Origin: Rhizobium sp. 18055
GTDB taxonomy: Bacteria; Pseudomonadota; Alphaproteobacteria; Rhizobiales; Rhizobiaceae
Assembly: GCF_902706285.1 (NCBI RefSeq)
Contig: NZ_CACSKD010000005.1
Span: 248,001-312,000, forward strand
Length of the DNA: 64,000 bases
Reading direction: 5' to 3'
Below, in pieces: positions 27,794-38,540 of the stretch; positions within the stretch are counted from its first letter, which is position 1; every line of letters starts with the position of its first letter. Both the position numbers and the translations under genes were made by a program. The notes under the pieces are model-generated. The model searched no databases. It saw only the letters and a program-made list of their open reading frames with translations, and was not told the origin of the DNA.

Positions 27794-28591
27794 TCAGGCA
27801 ATCATGCCTGTGGCGGCAAGGCCGAGCAAAATCACACCGAGAATGATGCGATAGATCGCAAACACCGTGAAGCGGTTGCTCTGGATATAGGTGAGCAACC
27901 ATTTGACGGCGACGAAGGCGACGATGGTGGAGACGACGAAAGCGATGCCGAGGGCCGTCCAGTCCTCGTTTGCCGCGCCGCCATCCTTGAAGGTCTTCAG
28001 CAACTCATAGGCGCTTGCCGCATACATGGTGGGGATGCCGACCAGGAAGGCGAATTCGGTGGCCGAGGCGCGGTTGCCGGTGCCGGCCAGCATGGCGACA
28101 AAAATGGTGGCGCCGGAGCGCGAGGTGCCCGGGAAAACGCCGGCGATGACCTGGGCGATACCGACCAGGATGGCGACCAGCCAGGTGATTTCCTTGTGCG
28201 GCGGGCGACGGGCGGCGAACCATTCGGCCGCCATCATCCAGAAGCCACCGATGATCAGCGCCCAGGCGATCGGCGTTGCCGTTTCCGGCAGTTCGAAGCC
28301 GAGTTTCTTGACGATCAGACCGAGGACGGCGGTAATCAGGAAGGCGACCATCAGCTTGCCGATGTAGGCACGGTTCTTCGGATCACGCCAGCCGAGCACG
28401 AGATCGAGCAGGCGGCGCCAGTAGATGAAGGTGACGGCGAGGATGGCGCCGGCCTGGATGACGATGTTGAACATGTCGGAGCGGTGGCCGAGCCATTGCT
28501 CGGCAATGATCAGGTGGCCGGTGCTCGAGATCGGCAGAAACTCGGTGATGCCTTCGACGATGCCTAGAATGATCGCGTTTATATAATCCAT
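27794..28591 (-). CDS. uppP: Undecaprenyl-diphosphatase
   Basis: A 265-residue inner-membrane enzyme (BacA/UppP) that dephosphorylates undecaprenyl pyrophosphate for reuse as lipid carrier in peptidoglycan and polysaccharide synthesis. The two active-site motifs are visible: EGITEFLPISSTGHLI near residue 15 and PGTSRSGATI near 150. About eight helices. ATG 28591 has GGAGAC upstream; a longer frame to 28657 lacks family similarity. Confidence 0.96.
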   Translation of the reverse strand: MDYINAIILGIVEGITEFLPISSTGHLIIAEQWLGHRSDMFNIVIQAGAILAVTFIYWRRLLDLVLGWRDPKNRAYIGKLMVAFLITAVLGLIVKKLGFELPETATPIAWALIIGGFWMMAAEWFAARRPPHKEITWLVAILVGIAQVIAGVFPGTSRSGATIFVAMLAGTGNRASATEFAFLVGIPTMYAASAYELLKTFKDGGAANEDWTALGIAFVVSTIVAFVAVKWLLTYIQSNRFTVFAIYRIILGVILLGLAATGMIA

Positions 28592-28871
28592 CAATTGTCT
28601 CCGCTTTGGGGTTCGGTCGGACCTGAATTGCGCTGATGCCGCTGGGGGAAACGGCATTCCTGTTCACCTGACAAAGGCATGATGAGAGTTGCGGAGCGGC
28701 TCTTGATAATCGTCAATCGCGTCCATTTCCTTTGTCATGGGTTGTACGGCCCGATTCGCTTGTGTTGGAAGGGCCAAACTTCTATAGCTTCAACGAATGA
28801 GTCATGACTAGGGCGCTATAATCATCGCGTCCCTGCGACGTGCACCCCACCCTTCAAAAATCCGAGTCTCG

Positions 28872-29564
28872 ATGCCCACGCTCTATCATCACCCCATGTC
28901 ATCCGCATCACGCTTCGTCCGGTTGATCCTGACGGAGTATGGCTACCAGGCAGACCTGATCGAAGAGCAGACCTGGGAGAAGCGCCGCGATTTTCTGGCG
29001 CTCAACCCGGCCGGCACGCTGCCCGTCTATGTCGATGACAGCATGCGCGCACTCTGCGGCGCAACGGTCATCTCCGAATATCTCGACGAGACCCATGGCG
29101 TGTTGAAGCGCGACCGGCGGCTGCTGGCCGAAGACCCGTTCCAGCGCGCGGAAATCCGCCGGCTGACGGAGTGGTTCATGGTCAAGATGGAAACCGACGT
29201 CACCCGGCCGCTGGCGCGCGAGCGCGTCTACAAGCTGCAGATGACCGCCGATCAGGGCGGCGGGGCACCGGATTCGAAGATCCTGCGCACGGCGCGCGCC
29301 AATATCCGCCAGCACATGAAGTATCTGACCTGGCTTGCCGGTTCGCGCCAGTGGCTGGCCGGCGAGCGGATGAGCTATGCGGATCTGGCGGCAGCCGCCT
29401 CGATCTCGATCCTCGACTATCTCGGCGAGATCGACTGGTCGGAAGCACCTGTCGTCAAGGACTGGTACCAGCGGCTGAAGTCGCGACCATCGTTCCGGCC
29501 GATGCTGACCGAGCGCGTGCGCGGCCTGACGCCGGTTTCCCATTACGCCGACCTGGATTTCTGA
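28872..29564 (+). CDS. Glutathione S-transferase family protein
   Basis: A 230-residue GST: N-terminal thioredoxin-like domain (MPTLYHHPMSSASRFVRLILTEYG with Ser-rich catalytic loop; ALNPAGTLPVYVDD) and C-terminal helical domain (AGERMSYADLAAAASISILDY). The intergenic gap to uppP is 280 nt with a TATAAT at 28817-28822. It sits 12 nt before queG and is probably cotranscribed. Substrate unknown. Confidence 0.9.
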   Translation: MPTLYHHPMSSASRFVRLILTEYGYQADLIEEQTWEKRRDFLALNPAGTLPVYVDDSMRALCGATVISEYLDETHGVLKRDRRLLAEDPFQRAEIRRLTEWFMVKMETDVTRPLARERVYKLQMTADQGGGAPDSKILRTARANIRQHMKYLTWLAGSRQWLAGERMSYADLAAAASISILDYLGEIDWSEAPVVKDWYQRLKSRPSFRPMLTERVRGLTPVSHYADLDF

Positions 29565-29576
29565 CGAGGGCCCTCG

Positions 29577-30737
29577 ATGCCCGAACGGACGATGGAAGCC
29601 AAAGACCAGAAGCGCCGCGAAACGCTGACCGCCTTCGTCAAGGCGCAAGCGCAGGCGCTCGGCTTCGACCTCTGTCGGATCACCCGGCCGGACAGCATTC
29701 CAGACGCGAAGGACCGGCTCGGGGAATTCATCGATGCCGAGCGACACGGAACGATGGAGTGGATGGCCGAGACCCGCGAGCGGCGCGGCGATCCACGGAC
29801 GCTGTGGAGCGATGTGCAATCGGTCGTCGTCTTCGCGCTGAACTACGCTCCCGACGAGGACCCGCGCGGCATTCTCGACAAGCCCGACAAGGCCGCGATC
29901 TCCGTCTATGCCCGCAATCGCGACTATCACGACGTCATCAAGGGACGGCTGAAGGAGATTGCCACGCGGTTTGCCGCCAGAGCAGGCGCCGATGTCAAAG
30001 TCTTCGTCGATACGGCACCGGTGATGGAAAAGCCGCTGGCGGCGGCGGCAGGCCTCGGCTGGCAGGGCAAGCACACCAATCTGGTCAGCCGCGTGCATGG
30101 CTCCTGGCTGTTTCTCGGCTCGATGTTCACCACCGCCGATCTCTCTATAGATACGCCCGATATCGATCACTGCGGTTCGTGCCGAGCCTGTCTCGACGCC
30201 TGCCCGACCGATGCCTTTCCGGCACCTTACCAGATCGATGCGCGGCGCTGCATTTCCTACCTGACGATTGAGCACAAGGGCCCGATCGATCCCGAGATCC
30301 GGCCGCTGATCGGCAACCGGATCTATGGCTGCGACGACTGTCTTGCGGCCTGCCCGTGGAACAAGTTTGCCCGCGCCGCCTCGGAGATGAAGCTGCAGGC
30401 GCGCGACGATCTGAAGGAGCCTGCCATCGCCGACCTGCTCAGGCTCGACGATCCGACCTTCCGCACCTTCTTCAGCGGCTCGCCGGTGAAGCGGATCGGC
30501 CGCGACCGGTTTGTCCGCAATGTGCTGATCGCGGCCGGCAATTCCGGCGATGCCGGGTTTGTCGATCAATGTCGCACGCTCACGGCCGATCCCTCGCCCG
30601 TGGTGCGGGCCATGGCGATCTGGGCGCTGTCGCGGTTGCTGGAGGCTGGCGAATTCGCGCGGTTTGCGGCACAAAGGCCGAAGGATGAGTCGGACAGCGA
30701 TGTGCTGAACGAGTGGAGACTGGCGGGAGCTGCGTGA
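29577..30737 (+). CDS. queG: Epoxyqueuosine reductase
   Basis: A 386-residue cobalamin-dependent iron-sulfur enzyme that makes queuosine in tRNA from epoxyqueuosine. Two 4Fe-4S clusters are visible as [16 protein letters not shown] (~residue 200) and [15 protein letters not shown] (~255), with a HEAT-like C-terminus after residue 300. The start is ATG 29577; a second ATG five codons on is possible. Its stop overlaps the next ATG by 1 nt. Confidence 0.96.
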   Translation: MPERTMEAKDQKRRETLTAFVKAQAQALGFDLCRITRPDSIPDAKDRLGEFIDAERHGTMEWMAETRERRGDPRTLWSDVQSVVVFALNYAPDEDPRGILDKPDKAAISVYARNRDYHDVIKGRLKEIATRFAARAGADVKVFVDTAPVMEKPLAAAAGLGWQGKHTNLVSRVHGSWLFLGSMFTTADLSIDTPDIDHCGSCRACLDACPTDAFPAPYQIDARRCISYLTIEHKGPIDPEIRPLIGNRIYGCDDCLAACPWNKFARAASEMKLQARDDLKEPAIADLLRLDDPTFRTFFSGSPVKRIGRDRFVRNVLIAAGNSGDAGFVDQCRTLTADPSPVVRAMAIWALSRLLEAGEFARFAAQRPKDESDSDVLNEWRLAGAA

Positions 30738-31609
30738 TGCATCTGGTGATTTTCGGCTGCGGTTACTCTGGTACGGCGATCGCCAAGGCGTTTCTGGCCG
30801 ACGGTTTTCGCGTTTCAGGCACCACCCGCTCCGAGGACAAGGCTGCGGCATTGCGGGCGCAGGGCATCGAGGCTTTCGTCTTCGACGGCGAGCATCTCGA
30901 CGACACGCTGCGCGACGCCATGCAATCCGCAACGCATCTGGTGCAATCGATCGCGCCGCGCGATGCCGGCGATCCGCTGTTGAGGCTGGCCGACGCGCGC
31001 ATTTCCGAAATGATGCCGCAGCTGTCGTGGATCGGCTATCTCTCGACCGTCGGCGTCTATGGCAACCACAACGGCAACTGGGTGGGCGAGGACGTGGTCT
31101 GCGTTCCGGTCTCGGGCCGTTCGAAAGAGCGGCTTGAGGCGGAAGCGGCGTGGATGGAGATCGGTGAACGCCTCGGTGTTCCGGCTGCTGTGTTGCGGCT
31201 TTCGGGCATTTATGGTCCCGGGCGCAATGCGTTCTGCAATCTGGCGCGTGGCACGGCGCGGCGGCTGATCAAGAAGGATCAGGTGTTCAATCGCATCCGC
31301 GTCGAGGATATCGGCGCCAGCACCCGCTTCCTTGCCGAGCGCAAACTGGGCGGCATCTATAATGTCACCGACGATCTGCCCGGCCCGCCGCAGGACGTGA
31401 TCGTCGAAGCGGCGCGGCTGATGGGCATCGAGCCACCACCGGAACAGGCATTCGAAACGGCAGAACTGACGCCGATGGCACGCTCCTTCTATGGCGAGAA
31501 CAAAAGGGTCTCGAATGCCAAGCTGAAGGCGACGGGCTTTGCCTTCGCATTTCCGACCTATCCGCCGTCACTCGCGCAATTGTTGCAGAATGATCGGTGG
31601 CGCGGCTAA
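30737..31609 (+). CDS. NAD-dependent epimerase/dehydratase-like SDR protein
   Basis: A 290-residue atypical [22 protein letters not shown] is the Rossmann start, followed by YLSTVGVYGNHNGNWV and RLSGIYGPGRNAF. This YeeZ-type family lacks a firm function. ATG 30737 overlaps the queG stop, so it is the last gene of gst-queG-epimerase. Transcription seems to end before the long intergenic region at 31610. Confidence 0.88.
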   Translation: MHLVIFGCGYSGTAIAKAFLADGFRVSGTTRSEDKAAALRAQGIEAFVFDGEHLDDTLRDAMQSATHLVQSIAPRDAGDPLLRLADARISEMMPQLSWIGYLSTVGVYGNHNGNWVGEDVVCVPVSGRSKERLEAEAAWMEIGERLGVPAAVLRLSGIYGPGRNAFCNLARGTARRLIKKDQVFNRIRVEDIGASTRFLAERKLGGIYNVTDDLPGPPQDVIVEAARLMGIEPPPEQAFETAELTPMARSFYGENKRVSNAKLKATGFAFAFPTYPPSLAQLLQNDRWRG

Positions 31610-32016
31610 CCAAAACGGCCGCAATGTTATTCGTATCGCATACGATGAATTGGTAGGAAATTCCTACCAAACGGCCTTTTCGTTAAAACTTGTCGCAAAA
31701 TTTGGGCATCTAGCCTTCGAAATTGCCCAAATGGGGCATGAATTATGGCGCCCGCGCAAAATTATTTTCGTTAATTTTGTGATCTCACGTTGCGCTAACA
31801 GCTCCTCGCAAAAAATGTTCTAATTTGACTTGATTCCATTGCGCTTTTTTTATCGCAAGCGGCTTGACGCCCAAACGAATCATTCGTCGGCTCATCACAA
31901 ATATTTCAGTCGGTAACATTCCGTGATTATGAACGGCACTTTTTCGCCACTTTTGGACGGATTTAAGCCCCCGCCGCCCGCAAGGCGTAAGTTCAATAGT
32001 CGAGGGACACCCCGTT
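31610..32016. other. 407-nt AT-rich intergenic region with stacked inverted repeats
   Basis: No gene is convincing here. The stretch is clearly AT-richer than its surroundings, with T and A runs at 31750-31860. It holds three perfect inverted repeats: TCGTAT/ATACGA (31631-31645), a 21-bp palindrome of 10-bp arms around one A (31650-31670), and ATTTGGGCA/TGCCCAAAT (31700-31708 / 31724-31732). The promoter of the RlpA-like gene should lie here, and perhaps an unannotated small RNA. Confidence 0.75.
31631..31670. promoter_or_regulatory. Two adjacent palindromes, candidate operators
   Basis: TCGTAT-CGC-ATACGA (31631-31645) is followed 4 nt later by a perfect palindrome with arms TTGGTAGGAA and TTCCTACCAA around one A (31650-31670). 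Size and symmetry suit a dimeric repressor. No U-tract follows directly, so an intrinsic terminator for the SDR gene is less likely. Confidence 0.5.
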
Positions 32017-32379
32017 TTGAAGAAAATCAGCCGTTCTATTATCGCTGTCGCAACTATAGCAGCCTGTTCTACCATCCTTCCGATGGAAGGTTTTGCTGCA
32101 AATGGTTGTGGTGGTGCTTCGTGGTACGCACTGCACTCCAAAACCGCTTCCGGGGAACGCATGAACCCCACCATCAATACTGCCGCGCACCGCTCGCTTG
32201 CCTTCGGCACCAAGGTCAAGGTCACCAACCGCAACAACGGCCGCAGCGTCGTCGTGCGCATCAACGATCGCGGTCCTTTCATCCGCGGCCGCGTTCTTGA
32301 TCTTTCCCGTGCTGCAGCGAGCAATATCGGCATGGTCAGCAGCGGCACCGCCAAGGTCTGCTACGAAGTGATCAGCTAA
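32017..32379 (+). CDS. RlpA-like double-psi beta-barrel protein, exported
   Basis: A 120-residue secreted protein: signal peptide to about residue 28, then the RlpA-like double-psi barrel with [35 protein letters not shown] and [17 protein letters not shown]. RlpA proteins cleave naked peptidoglycan glycan strands at the septum; this one lacks the SPOR domain of full RlpA. Start is TTG 32017 behind GAGGG. The Asp in INDRGPF is conserved, so it may be active. The long AT-rich upstream region may regulate it. Confidence 0.85.
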   Translation: MKKISRSIIAVATIAACSTILPMEGFAANGCGGASWYALHSKTASGERMNPTINTAAHRSLAFGTKVKVTNRNNGRSVVVRINDRGPFIRGRVLDLSRAAASNIGMVSSGTAKVCYEVIS

Positions 32380-32555
32380 GCCGCATCGATACGCACCGCT
32401 TGCTCTTGCCGCCAATCGCGGATACCACGCGGTTGAGACTTGTGTACCATCTGCTGCGTCTGTCGCGCTTCCTGCGGATCGTTCACAAGCCATAGGTCTT
32501 TTCAGACCACCGGTTTTCGATAACCGGCTTTAATCCGGCGATAGGAGCTTTGTGA

Positions 32556-33845
32556 ATGCGATTGGGCGGTAGGCTCGAAGGGGCAATTTCGGTACTGGAC
32601 GATATCGATGCCCGCAGACGGCCTGTCGCCGATGCGCTCAAGGACTGGGGCCTCGCGCACCGCTTCGCCGGCTCCGGCGATCGTGCAGCGATCGGCAACA
32701 TCGTCTACGACGCGTTGCGCATGCGCCTGTCGCACGCCTGGCTGATGGACGATGACAGCGCATCGGCGATTGCCCATGCCGTCATGTTCCGCCAATGGGG
32801 CTTTACGCCCGAGACGCTTGCCGCCGAGCTTGTCGATGACAAGTTCGCGCCGCCTGCTCTTTCCGACACGGCGCTTGCCGCCTTCCAGTCCCGCACTCTT
32901 TCCGATGCTCCTTCCCATATCCAGGGCGACATTCCCGAGTGGGTACAGTCAACCTTCGAAAACGCCTTCGGCGATAGCTGGCTTGCCGAGGCGCAGGCGC
33001 TCGCCACACGGCCGACGCTCGATCTGCGCGCCAACATCCTGAAGGCCACCCGCGAAAAGGCCGTCAAGGCGCTGGACCGGTCCGGCGCGCAGGACGCGAA
33101 GATCGCACGATACGGCATCCGGATTGCCGCCGGCGAAGGTGCGTCCCGTCTACCCAACGTGACAGCCGAGCTTTCGTTCCAAAAAGGCTGGTTCGAGGTT
33201 CAGGACGAGGGATCGCAGATCGTTGCCGATCTCGTGCTGCCGACAGAGGGCGACCAGGTTCTCGACTATTGCGCAGGCGGCGGCGGCAAGACGCTCGCCA
33301 TGTCGGCTGCGATGCACAACAAGGGCCAGGTTCACGCCTACGACGCCGACCGCAAGCGGCTGGCGCCGATCATCGAGCGCCTGAAGCGGGCAGGCACCCG
33401 CAACGTTCAGGTGCACGACAACGCGAAAGCGCTCGAGAGCCTGCAGGAGCGCTGCGACAAGGTTCTGGTCGATGCGCCCTGCACCGGCACCGGCACGTGG
33501 CGCCGCCGCCCCGATACCAAATGGCGCCTGACCGCCAAGAACCTCGACGAGCGCACTGCGCAGCAGCAGGGCGCGTTGACGCAGGCCAGCGCCTATGTGC
33601 GCCGCGGCGGCGAGCTGATCTACGTCACCTGCTCGGTTCTGCCGCAGGAAAACGAAGAGCAGGTCCGTGCGTTTACGGCTGCCAATCCGGAATTCGAAAT
33701 CGCCAGCGCACTCACCGGCTGGGATCAGCTGTTCGGCAAGGACAGCCCGCGACCGCGGTCATCCGACGGCAAGACCGTGACGCTGACGCCGGCGTCCACC
33801 GATACCGACGGCTTCTTCTTCTGCCGGATGCAGCGCAAGGGCTGA
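32556..33845 (+). CDS. RsmB/NOP-family rRNA cytosine-C5 methyltransferase
   Basis: A 429-residue SAM-dependent methyltransferase of the RsmB/NOL1/NOP2/Sun family, probably acting on 16S rRNA. An N-terminal NusB-like region precedes the catalytic domain with VLDYCAGGGGKTLAMSA (SAM site), DAPCTGTGTWRRRPD (motif IV Cys) and YVTCSVLPQENEEQV (motif VI, catalytic Cys). ATG 32556; the gap from the RlpA-like gene is 176 nt with no clear terminator seen. Confidence 0.93.
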   Translation: MRLGGRLEGAISVLDDIDARRRPVADALKDWGLAHRFAGSGDRAAIGNIVYDALRMRLSHAWLMDDDSASAIAHAVMFRQWGFTPETLAAELVDDKFAPPALSDTALAAFQSRTLSDAPSHIQGDIPEWVQSTFENAFGDSWLAEAQALATRPTLDLRANILKATREKAVKALDRSGAQDAKIARYGIRIAAGEGASRLPNVTAELSFQKGWFEVQDEGSQIVADLVLPTEGDQVLDYCAGGGGKTLAMSAAMHNKGQVHAYDADRKRLAPIIERLKRAGTRNVQVHDNAKALESLQERCDKVLVDAPCTGTGTWRRRPDTKWRLTAKNLDERTAQQQGALTQASAYVRRGGELIYVTCSVLPQENEEQVRAFTAANPEFEIASALTGWDQLFGKDSPRPRSSDGKTVTLTPASTDTDGFFFCRMQRKG

Positions 33846-33858
33846 GATGACTGGCTGA

Positions 33859-34365
33859 TCAGTGCGGCGCCCGCAGCGGATATTGATGCCGCGGCGGGAC
33901 GAGGTGATGCAGCACGGCAATCGCGATCAGCAGCACGCTCCCGAACCCGACGACCATGAACAGCGTCGGGCCGCCGAGATGCGAGCTGAACGCCACCAGC
34001 GGAACGGCACCGGCCGGCGGATGGGTCACGCGCAGGATCAGCATGACGGCAATGGTCAGACCCACCGCGACGGCGGCCACCCACCAGAGGCCGGGAAACA
34101 GGAATACGGCGAGGCCGCCGATCATGGCAGCCAGCAGATAACCGCCAATGACATTGGCCGGCTGCGCCAGCGGGCTTTTCGGTTGGCCGAAGATCAGCAC
34201 AGCCGTGGCGCCGAAGGGCGCGATCAGCAGCGGGATTCCGGTGAATAGCGTCAAGGCGCCGACCGATGCCATGCCGATCATGGCACCGATGCCGGATTTC
34301 AGATGCAGATGAACGGTTCCCTTCGGCTCGTGCCGGTGGATGAAATGCTTGAGATGTCGGCGCAT
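33859..34365 (-). CDS. HPP family membrane protein
   Basis: A ~168-residue inner-membrane protein of the HPP family with four predicted helices and motifs PFGATAVLIFGQPKSPLAQPANVIGGY and THPPAGA, the latter giving the family its name. Related plant and cyanobacterial proteins take part in nitrite transport; bacterial function is otherwise unknown. Start uncertain: I use ATG 34365, but GTG 34401 is in frame and neither has a good ribosome site. It ends 13 nt past the rRNA methyltransferase gene, convergent. Confidence 0.85.
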   Translation of the reverse strand: MRRHLKHFIHRHEPKGTVHLHLKSGIGAMIGMASVGALTLFTGIPLLIAPFGATAVLIFGQPKSPLAQPANVIGGYLLAAMIGGLAVFLFPGLWWVAAVAVGLTIAVMLILRVTHPPAGAVPLVAFSSHLGGPTLFMVVGFGSVLLIAIAVLHHLVPPRHQYPLRAPH

Positions 34366-34474
34366 GGGCGGTCGATCCGGACAATGTTTGAGCAGCTGCA
34401 CAGTGATTACTCATTTACTGCCGCTTTTCCAAGCAAATCGAATCCGATCCGGCGGCTTTATGCGCATTTCCTTC

Positions 34475-34506
34475 CTTAAAACCATTCCAAACTAGAGTGT
34501 TTGACA
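34475..34506 (+). promoter_or_regulatory. Putative imelysin operon promoter region
   Basis: TTGACA at 34501-34506 is a perfect -35 hexamer 70 nt before the imelysin start, but no good -10 follows at the usual distance. Just upstream, CTTAAAACCATTCCAAA (34475-34491) is a weak match to the rhizobial iron-control (Irr) element. Speculative, but iron control would fit the operon. Confidence 0.3.
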
Positions 34507-34576
34507 CAAGTTTGCTTTTGGGCGAAGAAACCTTCGCCGGACTTCAGACGGAACGTCCGTCACAGGAGAGGATCCC

Positions 34577-35857
<1,281 letters not shown>

Positions 35858-35866
35858 GTGAAAAGG

Positions 35867-35894
35867 CGGGCCGCTTCGACAAGGAGGCGGCCCG
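35867..35894 (+). promoter_or_regulatory. Intercistronic hairpin with AAGGAGG in its loop
   Basis: CGGGCCGC (35867-35874) and GCGGCCCG (35887-35894) are perfect 8-bp arms. The loop and adjoining base hold AAGGAGG (35881-35887), 16 nt before the next ATG, farther than usual. It may stabilise the upstream imelysin mRNA or reduce translation of the di-heme gene. Confidence 0.5.
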
Positions 35895-35903
35895 AACCCT
35901 GAA

Positions 35904-37442
35904 ATGTCGCCTCTCCCGGCTCGCCGTCTTCTCATCAGCGCAGCATTCTGCGCCGCGATTGCCGGTTTCTCCGTCGCCTTTGCCGCCGGTTTCGATCTGC
36001 CGACCAGGCGAACCGACCTCACCGATGCCGACGCCAGGCGTGTCGCCGAGGTGACGCGGCCGACCACCGATTTTTCCAGGGCCGAACAATACGAAGCGAT
36101 GCAGGCGGGCGGTGCCACCTCGATCGATCCGGTCACCGAGGATTCCTTTTCGCATATCTCGGCAACCATCCCCTTCGAGGAGGAGCAACCGTTCCGGCTC
36201 GGCAATGCGCTGTTCAAGAAACTCTGGGTTTCCGCCCCCTCCTCGACGCAGGCGTCGGATGGTCTCGGACCACTGTTCAATGCGCGCTCCTGCATGAGCT
36301 GTCATCTCAAGGACGGCCGCGGCAAGCCGCCGGAAGGCGGGGTCAGCGCCACGTCGATGTTCCTGCGGCTGTCGCGTCCGGCCGCGACGCCTGACGAGGA
36401 ACGCGCAATCGCCAGTGCCGAGATCGTCAACTTTCCCGATCCCATCTATGGCCACCAGCTGCAGGATCTGGCGGTGCCCGGCCTTCCCTCCGAGGGCAAG
36501 ATGGCAATCCGCTACACCGAGGAGCCGGTGACGCTTGCCGGCGGAGAAACCGTGTCGCTGCGCCGGCCGAGCTATTCGGTGACCAATCCCGGCTACGGGC
36601 CGCTCGATCCGGCGACGACGCTCTCGCCGCGGGTAGCACCTGCGATGATCGGACTGGGGCTGATCGAGGCCATTCCGGAAGCCGATATTCTGGCGCATGC
36701 CGATCCTGATGACACCGACGGCGACGGCATTCATGGCAAGGCGGCGATCGTGCGCGATCACCGCACCGGCAGAACCGCGCTCGGCCGGTTCGGCTGGAAG
36801 GCGCAGAATGCCAGCGTGCGCGACCAGACCGCCGATGCCTTTTCCAACGATATCGGCATCTCGACGCCGGACCGGCCGGATGCGCATGGCGATTGCACCG
36901 AGGGCGAAATCAGGTGCCGGAAGATGCCGACCGGGGTGCAGAAACGTATCGGCAACGAGGAAGCACCGGGGCCGATCCTTGATCTGGTAACCTTCTATTC
37001 GGCCAACCTTGCGGTGCCGGCACGGCGCAAGGCAAGCTTTCCCGAGACGCTGAAGGGCAAGCAGATATTTTATCAGAGCGGCTGCACTGCCTGCCATGTG
37101 CCGAAGTTCGTCACCCGCCGCGACAGCCTCGACAAGGCGCAGGCTTTCCAGCTGATCTGGCCCTATTCCGACTTCCTGCTGCACGATCTGGGCGAGGGCC
37201 TGGCCGATGGACAACAGGTCGGACTTGCAAGCGGACGTGAATGGCGCACGCCGCCGCTATGGGGTATAGGTCTCACTCAGACTGTCAGCGGACACAGCTT
37301 CTTCCTTCATGACGGCAGGGCCAAAAACCTCACCGAGGCAATCCTCTGGCATGGCGGCGAAGCACAAAAGTCGCGTGACGCATTTGCATCCCTGCCTAAG
37401 GATAGTAGGCAGGCACTGATTACATTTCTGGAGTCTCTTTGA
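35904..37442 (+). CDS. Di-heme oxidoreductase-type cytochrome (DUF1111)
   Basis: A 512-residue exported c-type cytochrome of the DUF1111 di-heme family, with a signal peptide to about residue 28. Two heme-binding sites are seen: C130-M-S-C-H134 and C394-T-A-C-H398. Such proteins resemble MauG/peroxidase-type di-heme proteins and accompany imelysins; a redox step on iron or on the imelysin is a reasonable guess but unproven. The start has no strong ribosome site close by. Its stop overlaps the next ATG by 1 nt. Confidence 0.92.
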   Translation: MSPLPARRLLISAAFCAAIAGFSVAFAAGFDLPTRRTDLTDADARRVAEVTRPTTDFSRAEQYEAMQAGGATSIDPVTEDSFSHISATIPFEEEQPFRLGNALFKKLWVSAPSSTQASDGLGPLFNARSCMSCHLKDGRGKPPEGGVSATSMFLRLSRPAATPDEERAIASAEIVNFPDPIYGHQLQDLAVPGLPSEGKMAIRYTEEPVTLAGGETVSLRRPSYSVTNPGYGPLDPATTLSPRVAPAMIGLGLIEAIPEADILAHADPDDTDGDGIHGKAAIVRDHRTGRTALGRFGWKAQNASVRDQTADAFSNDIGISTPDRPDAHGDCTEGEIRCRKMPTGVQKRIGNEEAPGPILDLVTFYSANLAVPARRKASFPETLKGKQIFYQSGCTACHVPKFVTRRDSLDKAQAFQLIWPYSDFLLHDLGEGLADGQQVGLASGREWRTPPLWGIGLTQTVSGHSFFLHDGRAKNLTEAILWHGGEAQKSRDAFASLPKDSRQALITFLESL

Positions 37443-38536
37443 TGCGCCTTTGGTACCCTCTCGTTCTTTCCTTTGCCCTTGCTTCCTCCGCCGTTGCCCA
37501 AGACGCCGCACCAAAGACGGGATTGAACGAAGATGCCGTGCCTGCCGTGATGCAGCGCGCCGTCGATGAGGTGATCCGTCCGGGCTATCGCAATGCCCAG
37601 CAATCGGCAGCGAAACTGACGACGGCCATGAAGGATCTGTGCGAGGGCGGCACGCCACAGAGCCTCGACAAGGCGAAATCGGCCTTCGACGACATCATCC
37701 GCTACTGGTCGATCATCGAGATCGTCCAGACCGGCCCGGTCATTCAGGACAACCTGTTCGAACACATCCTGTTCTACCCCGATCGCAAGGGCGTTGGCCT
37801 GCGGCAGGTGCAGACGCTGATTGCCAAGGCCGATCCGAAGGACACCACCGTCGATGCGATCGCCGCCAAGAGCGTGGCGCTGCAGGGGCTGACGGCACTG
37901 GAATATGTGCTTTACGGCGCCGGGTCCGAGGATCTGACCGCGCAGAAGAACAGCTTCCGCTGCCTCTACGGCGCAGCCGTTGCCGGCAATATCCAGCGCG
38001 AGGCCGGCGAAGTCGTCGCCGCCTGGGAAAAGCCCGACGGCATCCAGGGCAGCTGGAAGCATCCCGGCCCGCAGAGCCCCGATTTCATGGACAACAAGGA
38101 AGCGGCGACGGCCCTGCTCGGCATTCTCGTGCACGGCGCCGAAAACGTCCGCGACCAGCGGCTGGAGCAGTTCTACAAGGGCAAGGATACGACGCCGCGC
38201 CCGCGGATGGCGATCTACTGGCGCTCGAAGAACACCTGGAAGTCGATGACCGCCAATCTGGAAGGATTGCGCACCCTCTGGCAGAAGGCCAAAATGGCCG
38301 ACCTGCTGCCGCCAGACAAGAAGCCGGTTGCCGACGAGATCGACGCCAAGCTGAAGGCGCTGCTGGAGACGGTACCGAAGCTCAATCCCGACATCGAAGT
38401 GGCGACCAGCGCTGCCGAAAAGGCCAAGCTGGACCAGTTGCTGGCCGATACCCGCGAGCTGGTGACGACGATCAGCGACGAGTATGGCGCAGCGATCGGC
38501 CTCTCTGCCGGCTTCTCCTTCTCCGACGGCGATTGA
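37442..38536 (+). CDS. Second imelysin family protein
   Basis: A 364-residue exported imelysin-like protein, distinct from the first. Signal peptide MRLWYPLVLSFALASSAVAQ. The GxHxxE motif is diverged: the matching segment reads GLTALEYVLYG, keeping the Glu but with Ala-Leu in place of the His environment. ATG 37442 overlaps the DUF1111 stop, so they are coupled. Two unlike imelysins flanking a di-heme protein suggests a complex. Confidence 0.88.
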   Translation: MRLWYPLVLSFALASSAVAQDAAPKTGLNEDAVPAVMQRAVDEVIRPGYRNAQQSAAKLTTAMKDLCEGGTPQSLDKAKSAFDDIIRYWSIIEIVQTGPVIQDNLFEHILFYPDRKGVGLRQVQTLIAKADPKDTTVDAIAAKSVALQGLTALEYVLYGAGSEDLTAQKNSFRCLYGAAVAGNIQREAGEVVAAWEKPDGIQGSWKHPGPQSPDFMDNKEAATALLGILVHGAENVRDQRLEQFYKGKDTTPRPRMAIYWRSKNTWKSMTANLEGLRTLWQKAKMADLLPPDKKPVADEIDAKLKALLETVPKLNPDIEVATSAAEKAKLDQLLADTRELVTTISDEYGAAIGLSAGFSFSDGD

Positions 38537-38540
38537 TCCG

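Noticed and set aside
31539-31823. 94-codon frame running out of the SDR gene into the AT-rich gap
   Set aside because: No start signal and no protein-like composition.
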